Below are positions 1 to 7,904 of a stretch of 64,000 nt of DNA, one piece after another. Within the stretch, counting starts at the first letter, position 1; every line of letters starts with the position of its first letter. The stretch is taken from the NCBI GenBank assembly GCA_028281535.1, contig JANQJS010000024.1, positions 1-64,000 on the forward strand. The letters run 5' to 3'. The notes under the pieces are model-generated. The model was not told the DNA's origin and searched no databases. It was given only the letters and a program-made list of their open reading frames with translations. The DNA is from Sedimentisphaerales bacterium. GTDB lineage: Bacteria; Planctomycetota; Phycisphaerae; Sedimentisphaerales; SM23-30. The translations under genes and the position numbers were made by a program.

Positions 1-1013
<1,013 letters not shown>

Positions 1014-1195
1014 ATCATTTTTTGGTTTATTTAAATTAAGTTGCTAAAAAATGTTTTCAAAAGAAAACACTTTACCAGTATTCGATTGCCCAAGGGCAAG
1101 ACAAGTGAATAGAGTTTCTTTTAGTGAAATATTTGCTAAAGGAGATCACAAAACAATTTGAAAGAGTCCCGACGCGTTCGGGTTACTAACGAAAT
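1014..1195 (+). other. 23S-5S spacer
   Basis: This is an AT-rich transcribed spacer of about 180 bp between the two rRNA genes. It contains a small hairpin (TTGCCC AA GGGCAA near 1085-1098), which may be a processing stem. I see no tRNA in it. Confidence 0.6.
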
Positions 1196-1304
1196 TGTTG
1201 GTGACAATACCTGGTGTGAAACGCCTGATCCCATCTCGAACTCAGAAGCTAAGGCACTAGGGCCGATGATAGTGCGTGAGCGTGAAAGTAGGTAATTGCC
1301 AGCA
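1196..1304 (+). rRNA. rrf: 5S ribosomal RNA
   Basis: The gene is about 109 nt long and carries the 5S signatures CCCATCTCGAACTCAGAAG (1230-1248), GCCGATGATAGTG and GAAAGTAGG. The terminal stem pairs TGTTGGTG at the 5' end with TTGCCAGCA at the 3' end, including G-U pairs, and this sets the ends. It lies about 180 bp behind 23S and is followed by a terminator, which is the normal end of an rRNA operon. The exact termini are uncertain by 1-3 nt. Confidence 0.93.
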
Positions 1305-1314
1305 TTTATGAAGA

Positions 1315-1345
1315 AGACCAGCCAACAAAGCTGGTCTTTTTCTTT
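1315..1345 (+). terminator. Rho-independent terminator of the rRNA operon
   Basis: An 8-bp perfect stem (AGACCAGC / GCTGGTCT) with a 7-nt loop is followed by TTTTCTTT, starting 10 nt after the 5S gene. Confidence 0.9.
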
Positions 1346-1350
1346 GCGCA

Positions 1351-1449
1351 CACGTTCGTGTGATTTAACGCCGCGACAGGCGTTCGCCTGATTAAACTCT
1401 TAGGAATTTTTGTAAACTCGTTCACGTTGTTCACTTCTTGGTTGGCGAT
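1351..1449 (+). repeat. Dispersed ~99-bp repeat, copy A
   Basis: This 99-bp stretch aligns essentially without gaps to 7462-7560 (copy D). By eye about three quarters of bases match, and the core GACAGGCGTTCGCCTG plus TTAAACTCTT is conserved. The core is a perfect hairpin, CAGGCG-TT-CGCCTG shape. It sits directly behind the rRNA terminator. It encodes nothing recognisable. Partial relatives lie at 6705-6814, 6973-7050 and 8241-8300. Confidence 0.75.
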
Positions 1450-1499
1450 ATTTGGTTATTATTTTGATTTGTTGAGATTATGATTTAGAGATTTAAGTG

Positions 1500-1985
1500 A
1501 TGGTTAAGCTTAAGCCTGGTGTTACTGGATTTTATGGGAATACGGAACCCCCTTACATTGATTTTAAAGCGTATAAACAAGTTGTTTATGCCATTGCGAT
1601 TGAATTGAGAATGAAAGTTACAAAATGTTCTTCAGAACCGGAAGAATATAATGATAATTTTTACCGTGCTATTCTTAAAGGGGACAAAAAGTTATGGGTA
1701 TTATGTAACATGCATTATCCCATTATTGCCTTATCCGATGGTTTTCACTATTCGTATGAAAGTGACGATGAACGTTGTGGGTATTATTGGGATCGTTTTA
1801 TTGAAATACCTTCGATTATTGAATTAGTTGAAAAGATCAGTGGTTTTAAATGTCTGACAGCGGAAGAATTTAATCAGCCAGTTACGGGTGAGTGTATAAG
1901 AGATTTATGGGGATCGGAGCTTAATCAAATAAAATATTGGAAACCAAAAACAATTAGTGAAATCTTATTTAATTTTTGGGATTAA
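1500..1985 (+). CDS. Hypothetical protein (161 aa), orphan small gene
   Basis: I do not recognise the family. The protein is soluble, with no signal peptide or membrane segment, and is rich in aromatic residues. The C-terminus (LNQIKYWKPKTISEILFNFWD region) looks like a conserved terminal motif. An in-frame GTG at 1497 directly precedes the ATG at 1500; I chose the ATG because there is no strong ribosome-binding site to favour either. It is first in a run of four same-strand small genes (to 3528) that includes CbrC-like and SUKH-type proteins, so an immunity-like role is possible. That is inference from neighbours only. Confidence 0.7.
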   Translation: MVKLKPGVTGFYGNTEPPYIDFKAYKQVVYAIAIELRMKVTKCSSEPEEYNDNFYRAILKGDKKLWVLCNMHYPIIALSDGFHYSYESDDERCGYYWDRFIEIPSIIELVEKISGFKCLTAEEFNQPVTGECIRDLWGSELNQIKYWKPKTISEILFNFWD

Positions 1986-2048
1986 GTGGTAAAAGTGAAA
2001 GTTGTCTTACTTCTTTAATATTATTCTGTTGTAGTGAGATGTTGCTTT

Positions 2049-2393
2049 ATGAGATTTGTGATATATTGTAAAAATTGTCGAGCTCAACTGACAGCAGAGA
2101 CGAAATCTCATAGCGAAAATTTCTGTAGTCCTAAGTGTTTTTATGAATATTTAGATCAGCATTATGGCCGAGCTTATAATATTCTTTGTCGAATTGTTAA
2201 AGTTATGGTTGTTTTAGCAATGATTGTGCTGAATCTTCTCTTTTATAATGCATCGGGTGGTGTCATTTCATTTGATATTATATTTATGTCACTTGGTTTT
2301 GCATTAATTCTTTATCATTACAGTTATAGGTTTTTTTCAGGATTATTTATGTTGGTTATAAGGATTTATTATTTGATAACAGGTAAAGATTGA
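2049..2393 (+). CDS. Small zinc-ribbon membrane protein (114 aa)
   Basis: The N-terminus carries CKNC and, about 20 residues later, CSPKC, a likely four-cysteine zinc ribbon. Two hydrophobic segments follow (about residues 44-66 and 74-96), suggesting a cytoplasmic zinc knuckle tethered to the inner membrane. The open frame extends upstream to a GTG at 2034, but I prefer the ATG at 2049 because it starts MRFVIYCKNC directly before the ribbon. The stop lies 15 nt before the next gene, so the two are probably co-transcribed. No function can be assigned. Confidence 0.6.
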   Translation: MRFVIYCKNCRAQLTAETKSHSENFCSPKCFYEYLDQHYGRAYNILCRIVKVMVVLAMIVLNLLFYNASGGVISFDIIFMSLGFALILYHYSYRFFSGLFMLVIRIYYLITGKD

Positions 2394-2408
2394 ATTTGAG
2401 ATACTGAA

Positions 2409-2951
2409 ATGACTTTTAAATATTTTAGGGATTATGAGAATTTTACTTATTTGGTAGATAAGCCGATGCCATGTTCATTTTGCTCTGCAGTAGGGCGGTG
2501 GCCTTATTATTATGGTGAGGATGATCAAGATAAGCCCATTTGTCCTGATTGTTTAAATGCGGGTAAGCTCATTGATCTTGATGTTTGGATGAATGATGTT
2601 GTTAATCAAAGTGAAGTCATTAAAGTATTAGGTGAACAAGAAGGGCATGCCGTGATCAATCAGATTGTCTATATGACGCCCAAATTACCGACTTGGCAAG
2701 ATTTAGAATGGCCGTTTCAAGGTAATGATTTTTGTGTGTTTGAAAAGATCGCTTCGAAAGTTGATTTTGAAGATAAGGAAGAATTTATTAATAGTTTTTC
2801 TCAAGAAGATCAAGATATATCCGATTTAGATTTCATCTGGGATGGCTTACCGGAGCATCCTATTCGAAATATCAAGGAAGGGCAGTATAGTGCTTGCGTT
2901 TATTTGTTTACATCAGGAAATAAAAAACGTTGTTTGTGGGATGCGGATTAA
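2409..2951 (+). CDS. CbrC-like (UPF0167) protein, 180 aa
   Basis: The order of motifs resembles the CbrC/UPF0167 family: an N-terminal F-x-Y-F-R-D segment, a CSFC pair near residue 23, a tyrosine-rich YYYGEDDQD stretch and ICPDC near residue 45, which together suggest a bound zinc. E. coli CbrC is associated with colicin E2 tolerance, though its mechanism is poorly understood. The gene is 15 nt behind the zinc-ribbon gene and 22 nt before the SUKH gene, so it is probably in the same transcript. The assignment rests on motif layout only; a generic zinc-binding orphan is the alternative. Confidence 0.5.
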   Translation: MTFKYFRDYENFTYLVDKPMPCSFCSAVGRWPYYYGEDDQDKPICPDCLNAGKLIDLDVWMNDVVNQSEVIKVLGEQEGHAVINQIVYMTPKLPTWQDLEWPFQGNDFCVFEKIASKVDFEDKEEFINSFSQEDQDISDLDFIWDGLPEHPIRNIKEGQYSACVYLFTSGNKKRCLWDAD

Positions 2952-2973
2952 ATGAGATGTCGAAAAAATAAAT

Positions 2974-3528
2974 ATGAGATTAGATGAATTAATAGCAATG
3001 TTTCCTCCTCCGGAAGAGATTTATTATGCTGGCAGTGATGAACAATGGCAGCGTCTTGAACGTGAGTCGAATCTGATTTTTCCTGAGGACTATAAAATGT
3101 ATACATCGCTTTATGGCAGTGGATCGTTTGAGGATTTTCTGCATATTTATAATCCCTTTACGGATAATCTTCCTACGAATCTTGTTCATTTAATTCCAAT
3201 CATCTATGATGTTTACGAACATGGTTATGAGGGTCGCAATGAGAGTGCATGGCCATTTAAAGGGTTTCTTCAAGAACGTCCCATTATGCCATTCGCGCGA
3301 ACGAATAATGGCGATGAACTCTTTTGGCATTGCAAATCTGATGATCCGAATCAATGGGGGATTACTATCAATGAAACTCGATCAACAAATTGGGAGTTTT
3401 ATGATCTTTGTTTTGTTGATTTTTTAGTGCAGGTATATAAAAAGGAAATCACACCTGATATTTTTGAGGATCTACTTCCTGGGGAAAATCCACGATATGA
3501 TAATTCATTTTATCAAGATGTGGATTGA
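2974..3528 (+). CDS. SMI1/KNR4 (SUKH-1) family protein, 184 aa
   Basis: The protein has the typical SUKH-1 layout: an N-terminal W-x-x-L-E...FPEDYKMYTSLYGSGSF core (residues about 25-52), then a loop ending in nPF, a central WPFKGF strand, and a GDELFWH segment near residue 109. Family members act as immunity proteins in polymorphic toxin systems and as general protein-binding modules. No Rhs, WXG or CdiA-like toxin is present in the window, so this would be an orphan immunity gene. It closes a four-gene same-strand cluster. Confidence 0.75.
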   Translation: MRLDELIAMFPPPEEIYYAGSDEQWQRLERESNLIFPEDYKMYTSLYGSGSFEDFLHIYNPFTDNLPTNLVHLIPIIYDVYEHGYEGRNESAWPFKGFLQERPIMPFARTNNGDELFWHCKSDDPNQWGITINETRSTNWEFYDLCFVDFLVQVYKKEITPDIFEDLLPGENPRYDNSFYQDVD

Positions 3529-3563
3529 AGTAATTAAAGTACCTTATCTCTCTAGTTACCTAA

Positions 3564-3788
3564 AAGTCAATTCTGTTTAGCAGATTATTCGTTTTACTAG
3601 GCAAATTGAGGGATTTGCTCAACAGATCGAGCGATTTGCTTAGTAAATTGTGCTCGGTGTTTACCAAATTGACCATTTTGGTAAGCAGATTGGTAATTTT
3701 ACTAAGCTGCGAGTGTTTTTTGGTAAGTGAATTGGGCGATTTGATTAATGGAAAGTGGTTTTTGATAAAGATGAAACGCTCAAATTGA
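3564..3788 (+). repeat. Degenerate ~21-bp tandem repeat encoding leucine heptads
   Basis: About ten imperfect 21-bp units run through this gene-free stretch (3529-3931). In the frame open from 3564 to a TGA at 3786-3788, every unit starts with LL, VF, LV or LI followed by S/G/N, K/R, L: for example LLSRLFV, LLGKLRD, LLNRSSD, LLSKLCS. That is a strict seven-residue leucine repeat. There is no ATG in the frame and no ribosome-binding site, so I list it as a repeat and not a gene. A leaderless or TTG-initiated (3606) coiled-coil peptide cannot be excluded. The remainder of the 3529-3931 gap shows nothing else. Confidence 0.6.
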
Positions 3789-3931
3789 GGTTTAGAGGCT
3801 ACGAATAAGGGAGTTCTGATTTAGGTAGAGTGATTCGTCTTGTAATTAGAATGAGTAAGTTTATACTTAAATATAAATTGGATTAAAAACTGAACATACA
3901 AAAATAGTGTTTTAGTAGGCCACTCCTCGAT

Positions 3932-5119
3932 TTATTCTTTTGATATTTTCCATAGTCCGTTATCATCATAGTGAAGTGATCTTTCGTAACCACAAGCGTT
4001 CCATACAGAGTCAAAGGCTGGTTTTAAGGCATACTCACCTTCTATATTCATATCTTCTAAGTGAATTTCAGGGATTATTAATTCATTACGGTCTATAGCA
4101 TCTCTATCTTTTCCACTGTATTGATCGCGTTTCAACCAATAACCTAATACACCTTGGAGTGTAAGGCAAATCCAGATAGCAGAATCGATCTGTAACTCTT
4201 TAAGCAGCTTAACAAATTGATCATATGCATGCGACAGCTCTTCTTCAAAAGCTTTAGGGTATAACACTTTGTCGTGTTCTGTTGATGAAAAATTTAGCAA
4301 ATCGGCGTTTACTGCTTCTGTAATTCCATTATGAAATAATTGAGTATATGAATCATGTTTTTCTTTTTTATCTAAACTGAAATAAGAGACATAACCATCA
4401 AAATTATATTTGCCTGATTTGTTAAGCATTGAGTTTTCATAAATTAAAGTTAGTTTGTTGTGCAGATAGCCACTTAAGTTTAACTTTTTACCTATCTCAA
4501 ATGACTCTTCTGGCAATATATGCATAATCACTCTAGCTTTATTTGATAATGGAACAGGTGTTTCGCCAATTGATATTTGAGCTAATCTGTTATTTCGGAA
4601 ATTACGTATACGTGTTGCCAATGTTTCACTAGAAAGAAAAGATTTTTTTATATCGTCAACATCCATGGGATGAATCCCGCTAGAGTGTCTCATGTAAAAT
4701 CTAAAATGGCGATTTGAATTTACAGCATGCGGGCGAGATAAACTTCGAGGTATTTCTATGACCATTACTTTTCTTTTTTTATCCACATCAACAGCATTAA
4801 AATTAATTCCCCTGAGCGATGGTTCTATGCCAGTCTTTACCAAATTTTCAAATCGTAATTTCAATGCGTCAATGTCAGTTTCTATGCCGATAATCTCAAC
4901 TGGAACACCTTCTTCTTCTCTGATTCCTAAAATAAGAAAACCTCCTACGCAATTTGCAAAGGCACTGATATCTTTAAGGAATTCAACTTTATCTTGATTT
5001 TGGTTTCCATATAATCCTTGTTTATATTCAATTTGTCGATTCTCTGGAACATTATCTTGAATGAGTCGCTCAATATCTTCCAGTGAAATTTGATCAAGAG
5101 GTTTATTAAATGGGCTCAT
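3932..5119 (-). CDS. AlbA_2/Schlafen-domain putative DNA-binding protein, 395 aa
   Basis: The N-terminal ~150 residues match the AlbA_2 (Schlafen) domain: IEYKQGL near residue 31, FLKDISAFANCVGGFLILGI near 48-67 (the ANxxGG motif), then VMVIEIPRS and HFRFYMRHSSG. The remaining ~240 residues are not recognised; they could be a ligand-binding or effector region. Such proteins are often transcription regulators or parts of defence loci, but nothing beside it supports either role. The gene stands alone on the minus strand between plus-strand orphan genes. Start at ATG 5119; no strong ribosome-binding site is visible. Confidence 0.8.
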   Translation of the reverse strand: MSPFNKPLDQISLEDIERLIQDNVPENRQIEYKQGLYGNQNQDKVEFLKDISAFANCVGGFLILGIREEEGVPVEIIGIETDIDALKLRFENLVKTGIEPSLRGINFNAVDVDKKRKVMVIEIPRSLSRPHAVNSNRHFRFYMRHSSGIHPMDVDDIKKSFLSSETLATRIRNFRNNRLAQISIGETPVPLSNKARVIMHILPEESFEIGKKLNLSGYLHNKLTLIYENSMLNKSGKYNFDGYVSYFSLDKKEKHDSYTQLFHNGITEAVNADLLNFSSTEHDKVLYPKAFEEELSHAYDQFVKLLKELQIDSAIWICLTLQGVLGYWLKRDQYSGKDRDAIDRNELIIPEIHLEDMNIEGEYALKPAFDSVWNACGYERSLHYDDNGLWKISKE

Positions 5120-5266
5120 AAATAAATTCCCCTTTTGTGATTGATATATAGTAAGTAATTTTGTTATTACATTTTATGGCATTATAGAGTGGATTGTCGA
5201 GGTTCGCAAGGGGATAGAAATGATTTGATTCCAAGGGGTAATAAAAGCCATTTGAACCACCGCCTG

Positions 5267-5286
5267 CCCTGAGCGTAGTCGAAGGG
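5267..5286. repeat. REP-like palindrome CCCTGAGCGTAGTCGAAGGG
   Basis: This 20-bp imperfect palindrome belongs to a short repeat motif seen between genes in many unrelated bacterial genomes. It lies in the spacer between two divergently oriented genes. A degenerate relative occurs near 58688. Confidence 0.55.
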
Positions 5287-5400
5287 AAACACACCAAGAT
5301 CCCGAAAGAAAGGCAATAAGCTCTTGCCAGAAGAGATTGTGGGGGATAGAATCCATTAGTAAATGGCTCAAGGGAATTAATTATTTTGATAGGAAACGAT

Positions 5401-6333
5401 ATGATCTCGCCAACGATGATGCGAACTGTTAAGGTCAAGGGGGTTACAACTCACGGGATTATCTACAACGGAAATTATTATTTTACTGACATTGAAGTAT
5501 ATTCAGATGGATTAATTAACTGTTGGGATATGGTGGATTTAAAACAGTTTAAAAATAAGCTAAAAACAGATTGGGTTGTCGTTGAAATCTCAAATCATCA
5601 ACGTTTATACATACATCATGTAGGATATGTTGAAATTACTGAAGGCAATTGGAAGTACAATAAACGAAGCTATAATAAATATATTACGTCAATTGTTAAG
5701 TCCTTAAATCCAAGAATGGAAAATATATTTAATTGTCATAATCGTGATATAGAAATTAGGAATGGTATTCGTTATACATGGCCTCCTCGGGGAGAACCAA
5801 AACCCTTGTGGATAGATACATCAGATCATGTTTTTCCTAAAGAAGTATGTGGTGATTCGCGCTATGCTATATGTAAATATGAAAATGTTAACTACTTGGT
5901 TTCTGTTCATCTATTTGAAAATGATATCGTCCGGATTGTTGGTTTGCCACATGACAAAGAAATGACATTTAATGAATTACTTGGTAGTTTTGAAAATGGT
6001 TCTTTCTTTACGATTCCTAAACAAGGTGAAAAGTTTGTTGTGTCAGAAATTGGAGAGTTTGTTGTTGGGGAGGATTCGAGATTCATTGATCTAAATGATG
6101 TGAAATTAGAGCTTCAAGATGAATATAATAGAATCCAGGGCAAGCATTCTATTGTAACTATTTGTGCAAAAGCCTTCGAAGAATACGAAAATAATCCAAA
6201 TAGCGAAAACCTTGAGAAGCTAAGAGTATCTTATGAAGTAATTCCCCAGCATTTAAGATGTTATTGTGGTGATATGGATAGACGTGATACTATGATACGT
6301 CGTGCCTTGTATGGTGATGAGTGCGTAGAGTAA
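5401..6333 (+). CDS. Hypothetical protein, 310 aa
   Basis: I do not recognise a named domain. It starts with a V-K-V-K-G-V-T-T-H-G strand followed by YYFTDIEVYSDGLINCWDMVDL, which looks like a small beta-rich module. A central basic region and a C-terminal helical part ending ...RCYCGDMDRRDTMIRRALYG follow. No signal peptide or membrane segment is visible. The frame opens at a TTG (5386), but ATG 5401 is preceded by AGGA at 5391-5394 with good spacing, so I start there. It lies in the orphan-gene region between the AlbA_2 gene and the palindrome-rich stretch. Confidence 0.75.
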   Translation: MISPTMMRTVKVKGVTTHGIIYNGNYYFTDIEVYSDGLINCWDMVDLKQFKNKLKTDWVVVEISNHQRLYIHHVGYVEITEGNWKYNKRSYNKYITSIVKSLNPRMENIFNCHNRDIEIRNGIRYTWPPRGEPKPLWIDTSDHVFPKEVCGDSRYAICKYENVNYLVSVHLFENDIVRIVGLPHDKEMTFNELLGSFENGSFFTIPKQGEKFVVSEIGEFVVGEDSRFIDLNDVKLELQDEYNRIQGKHSIVTICAKAFEEYENNPNSENLEKLRVSYEVIPQHLRCYCGDMDRRDTMIRRALYGDECVE

Positions 6334-6438
6334 TATAGTTACCATTGGGTATGAAATAGATTCAAATTTTCCTTGCAAAAGTACCGATAAAGGGTGTATA
6401 TTGAAAACGATCAAAGGGGTCTTTCAGAGGCAAATGCT

Positions 6439-6711
6439 TCAATTTAAAACTTCCTTTGATAGACAATTGAATATGCGGAAATCGTTAGAGATTTCAGCTG
6501 TCTCAGAATAAATCAGCAGCTCATAGCTTTTGTTATGAGATTTTACCAAGAGGCACTGGATAGCTCGCGATGACTCTGTGTCTATCACGTCATAGACTAA
6601 AAGAGCATCGCTTGCTTTTGTGTTCTTGGTTAGGTTCTGCTGAACCTTTTCTGAGCACAGGGTAGGCGGTGCTCTTTTATTGCGCGCGGACATAACCTTC
6701 ATGTCTCGCAT
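6439..6711 (-). CDS. Doubtful small ORF (90 aa)
   Basis: The translated C-terminal two thirds (DALLVYDVID...CLLVKSHNKSYELLIYS) has the composition of a real beta-alpha protein. The N-terminus, however, runs into inverted repeat B (6705-6814), and there is no convincing ribosome-binding site; M4 or M7 would be alternative starts. I cannot name a family. It could be the remains of a gene whose front was replaced by the repeat. Confidence 0.3.
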   Translation of the reverse strand: MRDMKVMSARNKRAPPTLCSEKVQQNLTKNTKASDALLVYDVIDTESSRAIQCLLVKSHNKSYELLIYSETAEISNDFRIFNCLSKEVLN

Positions 6712-6814
6712 TAATGCAGCGAACAGCGTGAGCGGGTTCTTTACGCTCAGGTCGCGGCGTTCTTAAAGTGCACGACGTGCACCCGTTCTCGTTGTTCGCT
6801 CCTTTGTGGGCGAG
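6705..6814 (+). repeat. Dispersed repeat copy B, imperfect 110-bp palindrome
   Basis: The right part, CCCGTTCTCGTTGTTCGCT plus CTTTGTGGGCGAG, matches the right half of copy D (7462-7560). The left arm begins CTCGCATTAATGCAGCGAAC and is an imperfect reverse complement of the right arm, so transcribed RNA could fold into one long stem. An internal GTGCACGACGTGCAC palindrome lies at about 6767-6781. Confidence 0.6.
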
Positions 6815-6846
6815 GTGCCATAGGCTTTTGCTTTTGGGGTTTGATT

Positions 6847-6868
6847 GCCGGGCAAGAGGCTGCCCGGC
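6847..6868. repeat. GCCGGGCA...TGCCCGGC hairpin
   Basis: An 8-bp perfect inverted repeat with a 6-nt loop, of the REP-like kind often found between genes. It has no T-tract, so it is unlikely to be a terminator. Confidence 0.5.
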
Positions 6869-6921
6869 CTACAGAATACGAGACATGGGCGTAAAAAGAG
6901 TACCTACAAATAATCTCATAA

Positions 6922-6969
6922 GCTCGGTTGCGTAGGGATTACGCTGTCTACATGACGGGACAACCGAGC
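6922..6969. repeat. Inverted repeat GCTCGGTTG ... CAACCGAGC
   Basis: A 9-bp perfect inverted repeat separated by 30 bp, directly beside repeat copy C. No coding content is seen. Confidence 0.5.
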
Positions 6970-6972
6970 ACC

Positions 6973-7050
6973 CATACGTTCGTATGGATTAAGATCGCCG
7001 CGACGATTATACAGTAACCCACTCACGCTGTTCGTTACTTTGTGGGCGAG
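6973..7050 (+). repeat. Dispersed repeat copy C (internally shortened)
   Basis: The left end (TACGTTCGTATGG, then CGCCGCGACGA) and right end (GTTCGTTACTTTGTGGGCGAG) match copy D, but the central hairpin/TTAAACTCTT core is missing or replaced. Confidence 0.55.
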
Positions 7051-7140
7051 ACATGTGAGTGGGGAATCTAAAAAAGGAAAACGTATTGATACGAGGTGCT
7101 TAACCTGCGCGCAGAGAAAACGAAAGGCATAAAACAGTTT

Positions 7141-7255
7141 TAACCACAGATTGCGCAGATGCTCACAGATTTAAAAGACATGATGTTTTAGTTTTAAATA
7201 ACAAAAGAGAAATGGTTTTAATTCAATCTGCGATAATCTGTGAAATCTGTGGTTA
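7141..7255. repeat. 115-bp element with TAACCACAGA / TCTGTGGTTA ends
   Basis: A 10-bp perfect terminal inverted repeat flanks an interior that contains further CAGATT/AATCTG half-sites (CAGATTGCGCAGA on the left, ATCTGCGATAATCTG on the right). Short elements with these ends are common between genes in diverse bacteria. There is no ORF inside. Confidence 0.55.
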
Positions 7256-7270
7256 GAAATAAAAACATGG

Positions 7271-7290
7271 ATTCCCGCCTTCGCGGGAAT
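7271..7290. repeat. Perfect hairpin ATTCCCGC CTTC GCGGGAAT
   Basis: A 20-bp sequence with 8-bp perfect arms and a CTTC loop, resembling widely spread REP-like sequences. It sits 15 bp after the previous element. Confidence 0.55.
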
Positions 7291-7397
7291 GACAAACGTG
7301 TGTGTGTGGGATTCCATTTGTGGACAGGTCATAAAGTGAGAAATGTATAAAAGGAAAAATCAGAAGGGAGGTGATACGAACTAGATAAAAACGGAGA

Positions 7398-7460
7398 GGT
7401 CTGACTAGGACGGGTAGAGGTCTTTTACTCCACTTCCGCCTTCCGTGGGATAGTCAGACC
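7398..7460. repeat. Inverted repeat GGTCTGACTA ... TAGTCAGACC
   Basis: A 10-bp perfect inverted repeat spans 63 bp and ends 1 bp before repeat copy D. The interior (GGACGGGTAGAGG / CCACTTCCGCC) can extend the stem imperfectly. A Shine-Dalgarno-like GGGAGGTGAT lies just upstream (about 7366-7375) with no ORF behind it. Confidence 0.5.
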
Positions 7461-7461
7461 A

Positions 7462-7560
7462 CACATTCGTATGTTCTAACGCCACGACAGGCGTTCGCCT
7501 GCTTAAACTCTTGGGTTGTGTAAGTAAACCGCTCCCGTTGTTCGCTGCTTTGTGGGCGAG
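7462..7560 (+). repeat. Dispersed ~99-bp repeat, copy D (most complete)
   Basis: This is the reference copy of the family. It has a left TTCGTATG block, a central hairpin ACAGGCGTTCGCCTG, the TTAAACTCTTGGG core, and a right end CGTTGTTCGCTGCTTTGTGG then GCGAG. The full-length partner is copy A at 1351-1449. It lies 24 bp before the first 43-bp direct repeat of the toxin-antitoxin unit. Confidence 0.75.
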
Positions 7561-7583
7561 ACAGAGTTGGTTTATACGTTTTT

Positions 7584-7626
7584 ACCATCCCCATTTCATC
7601 TTTGATGAACTGAGGCTACCACCCAG
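7584..7626 (+). repeat. 43-bp direct repeat, left copy, bounding the toxin-antitoxin unit
   Basis: Begins ACCATCCCCATTTCATCTTT and ends CCAC(C/T)CAG. It matches 8201-8243 in 41 of 43 positions. Internally it contains a perfect TTCATC-TTT-GATGAA hairpin. The two copies are in the same orientation, 617 bp apart start to start, with the whole toxin-antitoxin pair and its promoter between them. Confidence 0.85.
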
Positions 7627-7655
7627 ATGCATACTCGATATGTAAAATTGTATAC

Positions 7656-7683
7656 TTGAATTGTGGGAGATTTGTTGTATAAT
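7656..7683 (+). promoter_or_regulatory. Sigma-70-type promoter of the toxin-antitoxin operon
   Basis: A -35 TTGAAT (7656-7661) and a consensus -10 TATAAT (7678-7683) are separated by 16 bp, ending 32 bp before the antitoxin start. Autoregulation by the antitoxin is usual for such operons; no clear operator palindrome is seen. Confidence 0.65.
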
Positions 7684-7715
7684 AGTAGCCAAACCATTTT
7701 AATCGAGAGGGTCTT

Positions 7716-7904
7716 ATGCCAACGAATAAAGAAATCATATTGAACGCTATTAACGAGTTGCCAGACGATATTTCGCTTGAAGAGATTATCGAACGAGTCA
7801 ACTTTATATCTGGTGTTCATCAGGGACTTGAGCAGTTAGATTCCGGCCAGGGTGTTTCCCATGAAAGAATCAAAGAGGAATTTTCGCAGTGGCTCATCAA
7901 CTAG
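7716..7904 (+). CDS. Type II antitoxin (62 aa)
   Basis: The protein is short and acidic, with the typical layout of antitoxins paired with ParE/RelE toxins: MPTNKEIILNAINELPDD, then a helical middle, then G-L-E-Q-L-D-S-G-Q-G-V-S-H-E and a C-terminal KEEFSQWL that would bind the toxin. GAGAGGG at 7705-7711 is its ribosome-binding site. The last 16 nt overlap the toxin gene, which indicates translational coupling. Its job would be to neutralise the toxin and repress the operon. Confidence 0.85.
   Translation: MPTNKEIILNAINELPDDISLEEIIERVNFISGVHQGLEQLDSGQGVSHERIKEEFSQWLIN

Noticed and set aside
1136-1351. 71-codon minus-strand frame
   Set aside because: It covers the 5S gene and the terminator; its composition follows the RNA.
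1351-1449. Repeat copy A as an integron attC site
   Set aside because: ATTTAAC fits the RYYYAAC box, but no matching GTTRRRY box is found at the other end and no integrase is present.
3564-3788. CRISPR array or minisatellite with constant repeat
   Set aside because: Units are contiguous without spacers and too diverged; the regularity is at the seven-codon level.
5106-5438. 110-codon minus-strand frame upstream of the AlbA_2 gene
   Set aside because: It spans a REP-like palindrome, has no ribosome-binding site, and its product has no coherent pattern.
7399-7460. attC-like site (GTCTGAC ... GTCAGAC)
   Set aside because: The arms resemble attC outer boxes in length and spacing, but lack the AAC/GTT core triplets that integron integrases need, so I only call it an inverted repeat.
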